A stretch of DNA of 10,921 nt from CAINDI01 sp037127585 (lineage in GTDB: Bacteria > Verrucomicrobiota > Verrucomicrobiia > Palsa-1439). Numbering within the stretch: position 1 is the first letter of the stretch; each line of letters opens with the position of its first letter. Location of the stretch: positions 1 through 10,921 of the forward strand of contig JBAXYB010000101.1 of NCBI GenBank assembly GCA_037127585.1. The letters run 5' to 3'. The notes beneath the pieces are model-generated. The model ran no database searches. It was not told the origin of the DNA and saw only the letters and a list, made by a program, of their open reading frames with translations. This document shows positions 1 through 5,778 of this stretch, in pieces. Both the position numbers and the translations under genes were made by a program.

Positions 1-1621
1 GGCTTAAATCGAAAACGGTGATCTCGGGTGGAGTCTTGCCGGCCCACAAAGCGAGGCCGAGCAGGGGGGCCGCCGCGAGCACCAGCCACTTGCGCCGGTG
101 CGTGAGCAACAGCGCCAGCCAACTGTAATACCCGACCACCCACCAATCGGGCGGTGTTAGCACAAACCAATAGCCCGCCGGCAACCGCCCCAGCCATTCC
201 ACACACCGAATCAACGCCGCGAGAAAAAAGAAATTCGCGTTGTTCAACGTCAACGTCAGCCAGTTCCACCAGCCGAACGCCGCCCCGGCCAGCATGCCCA
301 ACCACGTGATTACTCCCAACACCGGGATCACCACCACGTTGGCCAACACGCTGACCGGCGAAAACAAATTGAAATACACCGCCATCAACGGCAGCAACCC
401 CACCCACGCCGCCAGCGAACCACTCACCGCCCGCGCCACCATCTGAGCTGCGCCCACCGCACCCCGTTGCCACCCGGTCGTCAACACGGCCGGGCGCAAC
501 GGGTCGAGCTTGATCCAACTCAGGAGCCGTTCCTCAATCGGCGGCGTCAGCACCACCAACGCCGTCACCGCCCCAAACGAAAGAATGAAACCGCCATCAA
601 ACAACTGCAACGGATCCAGCACCAGAATCACCAGCGCCGCCGCCGCCAAACTATTGCGCAAATCCACCGGTCGCACCAACGCCCAGCCCACCAACAACAC
701 ACTCGCCATCACCAGCGTCCGCACCGCCCCCGAGAGTGCGCCGGTCGCCAACACGTACAGCGCCAGCGCCGGGATGCACGCCAACCCGCTCCACCGGCGC
801 GGCACGCGCAACCCCCGCAACACGCCCAGCACCACCACGCCGACCAGTGTCACGTTCAGACCTGAAACCGAGAAAATGTGAAACACACCTGTCCGCTGAA
901 ACGCCGCGTACGTGTCCGGTGGGATTTCCGCCCGTTCCCCGATCACCATCCCGGCCAACACCCCGGCCAGCTTTGGTTCGTTCTCCAATCCTTTGTGCAG
1001 CGCCTTTTCAAAACGATCCCGCAACCGTAACGACAGCGCCCAGAGCGGATTCCCCCGGTCGCTCTCCAGCACCACACACGTGTCCGATTCGTTAATGGCG
1101 GCGGTATGATAAATCCGGCGCCGCCCCAGCCAGCGCGCCCAATCCAGCGATCCCGGATTGCGCGGCGCAGTCGGGGTGCGGAGGAACGCTGAAAACTCGA
1201 TCCGGTCACCGTATTGAAGACGGTGGGCTGCGGCCGGCGCCGTGGCGCGCACAAACACAAACACCCGGCCTTCCGCCACCTGCCAGACCGTCCCTGTCCG
1301 GACCGCTTCCACTTCCAATTCAAAACTGCGCCGCCCGGCCGTGTCACACCGCACCACCCCGCGCAGTCCGACCGGCTGCGCTGCTCGGCCCAACAAATTC
1401 AACACATGCCGGGGCGACGTTTCCGTCTGGAACGACCGGCACATGAAAATCCCCGTCACAAAGACCGCCACAAACAACAGCGGCAACCGGCCCCAAAAGA
1501 AAAACGCGACGAGCAAACTCGTCGCGCCAACCAACCACCACCCCAGCGGCCCGGTGACCCATGTGCCCAACCCGATGCCGGCCGCGTACAGGATCGCCAG
1601 TCCGATCAATGGCCGTTTCAT
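1..1621 (-). CDS. comEC: ComEC/Rec2-family DNA uptake channel protein, C-terminus cut by window edge
   Basis: Polytopic inner-membrane protein expected to carry single-stranded DNA across the membrane in natural transformation. 540 residues are visible and the frame stays open to the left edge. Residues 1-62 hold N-terminal hydrophobic helices. Residues 85-185 form a soluble region (DUF4131 type) with the typical NPGSLDWARWL at 155-165. The Competence domain follows, with HIFSVSGLNVTLV at 248-260 (family pattern H-hydrophobic-S/A-SG-L/H), GAVRTLVM near 298-305, LDPLQLFDGGFILSF at 335-349 and many membrane helices to about 525. The last residues (ITVFDLS) are where the C-terminal metallo-beta-lactamase-like domain of long ComEC proteins begins, so roughly 200 or more residues probably lie outside the window. 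The ATG overlaps the ThiD stop as ATGA, so translation is probably coupled to thiD. Whether this organism is transformable cannot be told from here. Family assignment is secure. Confidence 0.93.
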   Translation of the reverse strand, partial: MKRPLIGLAILYAAGIGLGTWVTGPLGWWLVGATSLLVAFFFWGRLPLLFVAVFVTGIFMCRSFQTETSPRHVLNLLGRAAQPVGLRGVVRCDTAGRRSFELEVEAVRTGTVWQVAEGRVFVFVRATAPAAAHRLQYGDRIEFSAFLRTPTAPRNPGSLDWARWLGRRRIYHTAAINESDTCVVLESDRGNPLWALSLRLRDRFEKALHKGLENEPKLAGVLAGMVIGERAEIPPDTYAAFQRTGVFHIFSVSGLNVTLVGVVVLGVLRGLRVPRRWSGLACIPALALYVLATGALSGAVRTLVMASVLLVGWALVRPVDLRNSLAAAALVILVLDPLQLFDGGFILSFGAVTALVVLTPPIEERLLSWIKLDPLRPAVLTTGWQRGAVGAAQMVARAVSGSLAAWVGLLPLMAVYFNLFSPVSVLANVVVIPVLGVITWLGMLAGAAFGWWNWLTLTLNNANFFFLAALIRCVEWLGRLPAGYWFVLTPPDWWVVGYYSWLALLLTHRRKWLVLAAAPLLGLALWAGKTPPEITVFDLS

Positions 1622-2385
1622 ATCTTCAACGCGCGATACCGGCCCACATGAATGGCTTCCCGTAAGGCGTGGGAGATCAACCGGCGCGCCCGCCGGATCG
1701 AGTCCACCAAATTAAAACCGCGCGCGAGATTCGCCGTGATAGCGGCCGACAAGGTGCAGCCCGCCCCATGCGGCCGAATGCCGCGCACTTGCCGGGCGCG
1801 AAACTCGTGAAGCTCCCGGCCATCACAAAACACATCCACCACCCATCCACCCGCCGGTACATGTCCGCCCTTCGCCAGAAAAGGAACGCCATAGCGCCGC
1901 ACCAACTCCGGTGCCGCCGCGCGTAAATCGCGGACACTTTTCCCCAACAAAACTTCCACCTCGGCATGATTTGGCGTCACCAATGCCGCCAGAGGAAACA
2001 ATTTCGCCGTCAACGCCGCGACCGCGTCCCGCTTCAGCAAGCGGGCACCGCTGGTCGCCACCATGACCGGATCGACGACTAGGTTCTGTAATTTCTGGCG
2101 CCGAAATCCAGCCGCCACCGCCGTAATGATGGCCGTATCGAACAACATCCCTGTTTTCGCCGCCGCCACCGGGAAGGCTTCAAACACCCGGTCCATCTGC
2201 GCCGCGACAAGGGCCGGCCGGCAAGCTTGCACCGCGCTGACCCGGCGCGGATTTTGGGCGGTGATGCACGTGATGGCGGTTGTGCCGAAGACGCCGCAGG
2301 CGTGAAATGTTTTCAGGTCGGCCTGAATGCCGGCGCCGCCGCCGCTGTCGGAGCCGGCCACGGTCAGTGCGACCGGCGTGTTCAT
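1618..2385 (-). CDS. thiD: Hydroxymethylpyrimidine/phosphomethylpyrimidine kinase ThiD
   Basis: Cytosolic ribokinase-fold kinase that phosphorylates HMP and then HMP-phosphate to HMP-pyrophosphate in thiamine synthesis and salvage. At 255 residues it has normal family length. Visible motifs are the N-terminal substrate loop AGSDSGGGAGIQADLK at 10-25, KTGM at 77-80, DPVMVATSG at 105-113, TPNHAEVEVLLG at 137-148, AKGGH at 171-175 and the anion hole with catalytic cysteine, HGAGCTLSAAI at 206-216 (Cys210; many homologues have HGTGCT). The ATG at 2385 overlaps the DJ-1 stop by ATGA, and its own TGA overlaps the comEC ATG, so it sits mid-operon and is probably translated by coupling. No thiamine (TPP) riboswitch or other thi gene is visible nearby. 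Some ThiD-type kinases also accept pyridoxal, so a vitamin B6 role is possible but cannot be read from sequence. Confidence 0.95.
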   Translation of the reverse strand: MNTPVALTVAGSDSGGGAGIQADLKTFHACGVFGTTAITCITAQNPRRVSAVQACRPALVAAQMDRVFEAFPVAAAKTGMLFDTAIITAVAAGFRRQKLQNLVVDPVMVATSGARLLKRDAVAALTAKLFPLAALVTPNHAEVEVLLGKSVRDLRAAAPELVRRYGVPFLAKGGHVPAGGWVVDVFCDGRELHEFRARQVRGIRPHGAGCTLSAAITANLARGFNLVDSIRRARRLISHALREAIHVGRYRALKI

Positions 2386-2918
2386 AGCCGGGCGAGCACT
2401 CCGCGATTGACCTCGGCGACTTTGGCGGGGCCACAGAGGATTTCGACGAGCTTGAACGCAAACTCCATGGCGGTACCGGCGGATTGGCTGGTGATGATCG
2501 GGCCGTCCACGACGACGCGGTCGTCACTGATCTGGCCGGCCTTGAGTTCGGCGCGAACGCTCGGATGACTCGTCGCAGTGCGGCCCATCAGCAGACCCGC
2601 GTCGGATAGCACGGTGGGCCCGGCGCAGATGGCGGCAACGAGGGGGATTGTTGTCACGAGGCGTTGGATGCGCGGATCGTTGCGTAAATGGGTTGTGCCC
2701 GGTAATCCGCCCGGGAGGACGAGCATGTCGAAGTCTTCGCCACGAACTTCATCGAGCGTGCAATCGGCGACGTGTTTGGTTTGGCGCGAGGCTTCGATGA
2801 TGCCAGGTTGGGTGCCGGCGACGGTGACGTCGATGCCGGCGCGGCGGAGGATGTCGATGATGGTGATGGCTTCGATCTCTTCGAAGCCCGGGGCGAGCGG
2901 GACGAGGACCCGCTTCAT
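2382..2918 (-). CDS. DJ-1/PfpI (ThiJ/YajL-type) family protein
   Basis: 178-residue protein of the DJ-1/PfpI superfamily, closest in layout to DJ-1 and YajL, which act in oxidative and carbonyl stress (glyoxalase, deglycase or chaperone activities are reported for family members; which applies here is unknown). Key residues are present: GFEEIEA at 11-17 with the Glu that contacts the reactive cysteine (Glu16, matching human Glu18), LPGGLPG at 68-74, the nucleophile elbow AAICAGP at 95-101 with Cys98 (human Cys106), and TSHPS at 116-120 with His118 (human His126). The gene starts at an ATG that overlaps the stop of the upstream secreted-protein gene as ATGA, and its stop overlaps the thiD start in the same way. 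The old name ThiJ came from a reported link to thiamine synthesis, so direct coupling to thiD is notable. No signal peptide; probably cytosolic. Confidence 0.92.
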   Translation of the reverse strand: MKRVLVPLAPGFEEIEAITIIDILRRAGIDVTVAGTQPGIIEASRQTKHVADCTLDEVRGEDFDMLVLPGGLPGTTHLRNDPRIQRLVTTIPLVAAICAGPTVLSDAGLLMGRTATSHPSVRAELKAGQISDDRVVVDGPIITSQSAGTAMEFAFKLVEILCGPAKVAEVNRGVLARL

Positions 2919-3238
2919 TTGGCTTTGTCCACCATGTTGTCGCTGGTTGGGTGCGCAATTTTGAGGCGCCGGATGAGGGCTTGGCCGGTGGCGTTGGTGT
3001 AGTAGTTGAGTTTGACCGGGTCGCCGAGCTTGAGTTGGTCGAAGCTGAGTTTTTCCGGGCCGTTCAGTAGATAGGTCTGGTCGGTGACGATGAAGTGGCT
3101 GGTGTTGGTGCCGGTCTGAACGGTGACTTGTTTGGTCGCGGCATCGAGGTGAACGATGGCGCCACCGGCGAAGGGATAGTTATCGGCGGCGAGAGCCAGC
3201 CCCGCGAGAAAGAATAACAATGAGACGAAGCGCTTCAA
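2915..3238 (-). CDS. Small secreted beta-rich protein of unknown function (TTG start)
   Basis: 107-residue protein with a clear Sec signal peptide: MKRF, a hydrophobic stretch to about residue 15, and a likely cleavage after ALA at 15-17. The mature part of about 90 residues alternates short hydrophobic beta-like stretches (GGAIVHLD, QVTVQT, HFIVTD, GDPVKLNYY, RRLKIAH), which recalls small periplasmic OB-fold proteins such as CusF or DUF5666. No copper-ligand pattern of CusF is visible, so this is only a structural guess. No cysteines are seen. The start is TTG at 3238, chosen because it gives the complete signal peptide and overlaps the FHA stop as TTGA, matching the other junctions of the operon. 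The stop overlaps the DJ-1 ATG. Probably periplasmic; the partner is unknown. Confidence 0.8.
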   Translation of the reverse strand: MKRFVSLLFFLAGLALAADNYPFAGGAIVHLDAATKQVTVQTGTNTSHFIVTDQTYLLNGPEKLSFDQLKLGDPVKLNYYTNATGQALIRRLKIAHPTSDNMVDKAK

Positions 3239-3675
3239 AGTTTGGCGACCGGCGGCGGTGGAATCTTGACCGGGATCGTCGTCTTCAATTCGCTGGTGGG
3301 CGGAACGCCGGATTGCGGCGCGGGCGTGATGATTTGCCGGGGCGCGGTCGCGGCAGGGACTTGCCGGAGGATGCCGGTGCCGGCGGCGGTGTCAATTTCG
3401 AAGAGTAATGAGGCGTTGCCGACTTGAATCCGGTCGCCAGTGGCGAGGTTGCACTCGTAGACTCGGGCGCCGTTGCGATAGGTGCCGTTGGTCGAGCCGA
3501 GATCTTTGAGCACGAAGGCTTCGTTGGCGTAGCTAATGCCGGCGTGAACGCGGGAGATGAAGGCTTCGCGCACTTGCAGCTCCGATTCCGGCAAGCGGCC
3601 GATGATCAGGGGTTTGCTTCCGAATTCGAGACGTTTCTCGGTGCCGTCGAGTTGTTTATAAACGAGCGTTGGCAT
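3235..3675 (-). CDS. FHA-domain protein with proline-rich tail
   Basis: 146-residue protein made of one forkhead-associated domain (about residues 5-95) and a Pro/Ala-rich, probably disordered tail (about 107-146). The phosphothreonine-binding core is intact: GR at 26-27, SRVHA at 41-45 (Ser41, Arg42, His44), and LGSTNGTYRNG at 59-69 (Asn63). FHA domains bind phosphothreonine peptides, usually partnered with Ser/Thr kinases; none is visible in the window. No membrane segment or signal peptide, so it is cytosolic. The ATG at 3675 lies inside the end of the DUF1802 gene (20-bp overlap in another frame) and is preceded by AGGAG at 3683-3679, the best Shine-Dalgarno match in the operon although the spacing is short (3 nt). 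Its TGA overlaps the TTG of the next gene. Domain call is secure; role unknown. Confidence 0.93.
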   Translation of the reverse strand: MPTLVYKQLDGTEKRLEFGSKPLIIGRLPESELQVREAFISRVHAGISYANEAFVLKDLGSTNGTYRNGARVYECNLATGDRIQVGNASLLFEIDTAAGTGILRQVPAATAPRQIITPAPQSGVPPTSELKTTIPVKIPPPPVAKL

Positions 3676-4240
3676 AGGCTCCTAGAATTTCACTAAGTTC
3701 GTCGCGTTGGTGGTCGAAGGCGGCATCGGACAGAACAGGAGTCACGTCGCCCGCCAGGGCGTGCTCGAGCACAACCCAGCTTTTGCAGCCGCCAAAGGAT
3801 TCTTGGATGGGGACGGTGACCGGCGCGGCGAGCCGGTAAATCCGCGTGAGGAGCGCATGCAGACCGGGTTCGCGGCCAAAATCAAAGCGTTGTTGGAGGA
3901 CGTGCTCAGCCCAGATGTGCTGGCCCTGGAGTTGGCTCAGCAACGCGCGGTCGGTGATATTGATGACCGGATCCACCTGGGCAAAATATTGCACGGCAAC
4001 TGAGTCGGGCTTCGCGGTGGCGGCGATTTCCCGGAGCGCGGGGCGCTTGGAGGGAATGACCGACTGCGCGGCTTCGTGAAATTGGGTTGGGAAAAGCCAG
4101 AACTGCTGGTGGTCGAGACTGAACTCGCCGCCGGGTTCGCGGAGGCCGCCTTTGCGGAGGATGAGAATCTGCTCGCCACGCCCGAGAGCATCGACAACGA
4201 TGGCCCATTCCTTAAATGCAATATTCGTAACCGCGCGCAT
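3656..4240 (-). CDS. DUF1802 family protein
   Basis: 194-residue protein recognised as DUF1802, a family found in cyanobacteria and other environmental bacteria with no established function. Signature features are the N-terminal AFKEWAIVVDALGRGEQILIL at about 8-28, followed by RKGGLRE at 29-35 and FWLFPTQFHEA at 47-57. The second half (about 80-190) is less distinctive. No signal peptide or membrane segment, so probably cytosolic. It is the first gene of the six-gene minus-strand operon and overlaps the FHA start by 20 bp. The ATG at 4240 is the only reasonable start before the conserved KEW segment. It lacks a Shine-Dalgarno sequence, and a -10-like hexamer lies within a few bases upstream, so the transcript may be leaderless or nearly so. 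No catalytic residues can be named. Confidence 0.8.
   Translation of the reverse strand: MRAVTNIAFKEWAIVVDALGRGEQILILRKGGLREPGGEFSLDHQQFWLFPTQFHEAAQSVIPSKRPALREIAATAKPDSVAVQYFAQVDPVINITDRALLSQLQGQHIWAEHVLQQRFDFGREPGLHALLTRIYRLAAPVTVPIQESFGGCKSWVVLEHALAGDVTPVLSDAAFDHQRDELSEILGAYANARL
3679..3683 (-). promoter_or_regulatory. Shine-Dalgarno site (AGGAG) for the FHA gene
   Basis: AGGAG read on the minus strand, 3 nt before the ATG at 3675, located inside the last codons of the DUF1802 gene. It supports an independent start for the FHA protein, unlike the other operon genes that rely on stop/start overlaps. The spacing is shorter than the usual 5-9 nt. Confidence 0.55.
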
Positions 4241-4251
4241 GGCTGGAATGT

Positions 4252-4280
4252 TATGTAGCCGATTTGCTGAAAACTGTCCA
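4252..4280 (-). promoter_or_regulatory. Candidate sigma-70-type promoter for the six-gene minus operon
   Basis: Minus strand: TGGACA (4280-4275, 5 of 6 to consensus), 17-bp spacer, TACATA (4257-4252, weak). A second -10-like hexamer, TAACAT (4253-4248), fits TANNNT and lies 7 nt before the ATG at 4240. Either choice gives a 5' leader of about 0-5 nt. Confidence 0.45.
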
Positions 4281-4296
4281 TCGGCAAAATCGCCCG

Positions 4297-4325
4297 TTGA
4301 CGCAATGCCATGCGATTGCTAGAAG
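4297..4325 (+). promoter_or_regulatory. Candidate sigma-70-type promoter for the lipoprotein gene
   Basis: TTGACG (4297-4302, 5 of 6), 17-bp spacer, TAGAAG (4320-4325, 4 of 6). Expected transcription start near 4332, leaving about 33 nt before the proposed ATA start at 4366. It lies downstream of the ATG at 4264, which argues against that ATG being the start. Confidence 0.5.
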
Positions 4326-4355
4326 TGCGGCTCGCCGGGCGGAACTAACCGACCG

Positions 4356-4361
4356 AAAGGA
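4356..4361 (+). promoter_or_regulatory. Shine-Dalgarno site (AAAGGA) deciding the lipoprotein start
   Basis: AAAGGA, 4 nt before ATA at 4366. No ATG, GTG or TTG in frame lies at usable spacing; the next in-frame alternative start is TTG at 4381, about 19 nt away. Confidence 0.5.
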
Positions 4362-4365
4362 ACAC

Positions 4366-4746
4366 ATAAAATACCTAATTTTGAGCCTCATCGTTGCGAG
4401 CACATTGTCCGGAATTTCGTGTCAGCAACCCGCCGCGCCAGCACCGGCTCCCGCCACGCCCGCCGCCGCGGCCCATCCCGAAAACGGCCGCTATCAAGTT
4501 GTCGTCAGCAATGAAGGCGACCGTGGCGCTGTATTGTTCCTCCTCGATACCCGCGATGGTGGCACTTGGATCTACCGGCCACCGACGCCGCCGGCGTTCA
4601 ATGGTTTTTGGAGCGACATTCCGCGTTTGACCTATCCCCCGGAAACCTGGCAGCAGGTTTTCCAGACGATGGTTCAACAAGCGCAACAGACGACGCAACA
4701 GCCCGTCGCTCCCGGTGCGGCCACACGTCCGCCCGCCGCGAAATAG
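4366..4746 (+). CDS. Small putative lipoprotein, probable ATA start
   Basis: From ATA at 4366 the product is 126 residues. It begins MKYLILSLIVASTLSGISC if ATA is read as Met: a charged N-terminus, a hydrophobic core and Cys19 in a loose lipobox (GIS-C; the -3 position is atypical). A Pro/Ala linker follows (about 22-37), then a globular segment of about 60 residues with GRYQVVV, AVLFLLDTRDGGTWIYRP and FWSDIPRLTYPPETW, a pattern seen in small proteins that contain an LDT-x-GxxW beta hairpin. The tail is Gln/Ala/Pro-rich. Likely membrane-anchored in the periplasm; function unknown. The upstream in-frame ATG at 4264 would add a non-signal-like 34 residues and precedes the promoter candidate. 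The TTG at 4381 would leave only 13 residues before the Cys and no positive charge. The gene converges on the MBL gene with 6 bp between stops. Confidence 0.7.
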   Translation: MKYLILSLIVASTLSGISCQQPAAPAPAPATPAAAAHPENGRYQVVVSNEGDRGAVLFLLDTRDGGTWIYRPPTPPAFNGFWSDIPRLTYPPETWQQVFQTMVQQAQQTTQQPVAPGAATRPPAAK

Positions 4747-4752
4747 TCGGGA

Positions 4753-5376
4753 CTAACTCCGGTTAGGTCGGGACGGCTTCAGGAAGTTGGCCAGTGCCTG
4801 CTTCCCCTCCGTGGCAATTGGCTCACCGTGGCCAAATGTCAGGACTTGGAAATCGAATTCCAGCAGCTTCTGCAATGATTGGCGAGCCAGTTTCTTATCG
4901 GCGATGAATTGATCCGGTAAGAGTTCCAACCCTTGGCCGGGCGTGTTGAGAATTGCGTCCCCGATCAGCATCACCCCAGCCACCGCGAACAACGCCATCT
5001 CGCTCGGACTGACGCCCGGCAAGAAGATCGCCTTCAACCCGCCAGGTAGCTTTTCACCGTCCACCACCGGCACGTCAATTTTCGTATCACAATCCGCAGC
5101 CGCCTGTTCGTGGGCGTAGATTTGAACTTCGTAATGTTTGCGAAACCAATCCGCATCCCGGCAATGATGGGCGTTCGTCAAGATGATGGCGGAAATTTCA
5201 CCGAGCGTTTCGAGTTGTTTGAGCGCGGCGGGGGCCGGTTGGGTTGGATCAACAAGTACCACGCCGGTCGGAGTCTGGTAGGCGTAACTGTTGAAGAAAA
5301 CTTTCCACTCCGTCTGCAACGCTGCCCAGCCGTGAAGCGTAGCCGTGACGGCGGTAAGCTTCGTGGCCGGCTTCAT
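4753..5376 (-). CDS. MBL-fold protein with degenerate metal-binding motif
   Basis: 207-residue protein with the metallo-beta-lactamase fold order: VVLVDPTQP at 39-47 (first strands and Asp), AIILTNAHHCRDADWF at 63-78, FLPGVSPSEMALF at 118-130 (GHTPGS-like position), MLIGDAIL at 136-143 and LTFGHGEP at 179-186. The canonical THxHxDH reads TNAHHCR here: first His to Asn, Asp to Cys, third His to Arg, while His70, His71, Asp140 and His183 remain. A TNxHHxR variant occurs in some MBL-fold proteins, so this may be a natural subfamily with altered or no metal site rather than a broken gene. No signal peptide. It starts 5 nt after the ferredoxin stop, so the two are almost certainly cotranscribed; this suggests a shared redox-linked role, which is inference only. 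Confidence 0.82.
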   Translation of the reverse strand: MKPATKLTAVTATLHGWAALQTEWKVFFNSYAYQTPTGVVLVDPTQPAPAALKQLETLGEISAIILTNAHHCRDADWFRKHYEVQIYAHEQAAADCDTKIDVPVVDGEKLPGGLKAIFLPGVSPSEMALFAVAGVMLIGDAILNTPGQGLELLPDQFIADKKLARQSLQKLLEFDFQVLTFGHGEPIATEGKQALANFLKPSRPNRS

Positions 5377-5381
5377 CGGGC

Positions 5382-5720
5382 TCAGGCTTTGACCGGCACC
5401 GTGGGCTGTTCACTGATTGCTTGCGCCGTGATGCAGACCACATTGCCCAAGACCTGACACTGACAACTGAGCCGGTAGTTCGCCGGTTTGCCGCGGAGCT
5501 TGAAATTATTACGTTCCCGCAGATTCTTCGGCGAAAGATTCTCCGCGCCTTCCACGACTTCCATGACGCATTCGCCGCACAACCCATTCCCCCGGCAATT
5601 GGTCACTTGCGCGATTCCCTTGTAAACCTCGACATCATGCAAGACCGCGACCTTGCGCAGATTCGCGAATTGACCACAGGGTATTTTCTTGCCGGCATCC
5701 AAAAATTCAACGGTAGGCAT
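5382..5720 (-). CDS. [2Fe-2S] ferredoxin, plant/adrenodoxin-type fold
   Basis: 112-residue electron carrier. Cluster ligands are visible as Cys42-x5-Cys48-x2-Cys51 (NCRGNGLCGECVMEV) and Cys86 in RLSCQCQV, 34 residues later; Cys15, Cys88 and Cys96 are extra. The long last spacing and the RLSCQCQ end recall adrenodoxin-like and other bacterial [2Fe-2S] ferredoxins. The chosen start is ATG at 5720, giving MPTVEFLDAG, where the ferredoxin fold begins. A TTG at 5756 in frame would add 12 residues (MQTGRVSRIERR) with no fold role. No Shine-Dalgarno site is seen; a TATAGA box lies 7 nt upstream, so a leaderless transcript is possible. The MBL-fold gene follows 5 nt downstream. No dedicated reductase is visible in the window. 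Confidence 0.88.
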   Translation of the reverse strand: MPTVEFLDAGKKIPCGQFANLRKVAVLHDVEVYKGIAQVTNCRGNGLCGECVMEVVEGAENLSPKNLRERNNFKLRGKPANYRLSCQCQVLGNVVCITAQAISEQPTVPVKA

Positions 5721-5727
5721 GCGTCGT

Positions 5728-5756
5728 TCTATACGAGAAACGCGGCCGGTTTGCAA
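5728..5756 (-). promoter_or_regulatory. Candidate promoter for the ferredoxin-MBL pair
   Basis: Minus strand: TTGCAA (5756-5751, 4 of 6), 17-bp spacer, TATAGA (5733-5728, 4 of 6), then 7 nt to the ATG at 5720. It sits in the 58-bp gap after the methyltransferase stop, so the pair can be transcribed separately. Confidence 0.4.
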
Positions 5757-5778
5757 CTAGCGGATACATGCCGCTGGA

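Noticed and set aside
240..1715. Plus-strand open frames rich in Arg, His, Pro and Thr
   Set aside because: They lie antisense to comEC and the end of thiD, have low-complexity composition from reading GC-rich coding DNA in the wrong frame, and show no domain.
2382..2385. TPP riboswitch upstream of thiD
   Set aside because: thiD has no leader: it overlaps the preceding gene, and no riboswitch-like conserved elements were seen at the operon's 5' end, which has almost no leader.
4264..4365. Lipoprotein start at ATG 4264
   Set aside because: The extra 34 residues would bury the signal sequence, and the ATG lies upstream of the promoter candidate and 23 bp from the divergent start.
4751..4769. 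Small hairpin between the lipoprotein and MBL stops (CTAAC-TCCG-GTTAG, with two more pairs beyond a bulge) as a bidirectional terminator
   Set aside because: The stem is short, AT-containing and bulged, with no T-run on either strand; it is too weak to call.
5721..5756. Ferredoxin start at TTG 5756
   Set aside because: It adds a basic 12-residue stretch before the conserved fold, and the TTG coincides with the -35 candidate.
5757..5777. Stem-loop after the methyltransferase stop (AGCGG/CCGCT, 7-nt loop) as a terminator
   Set aside because: Only a 5-bp stem without a following T-run.
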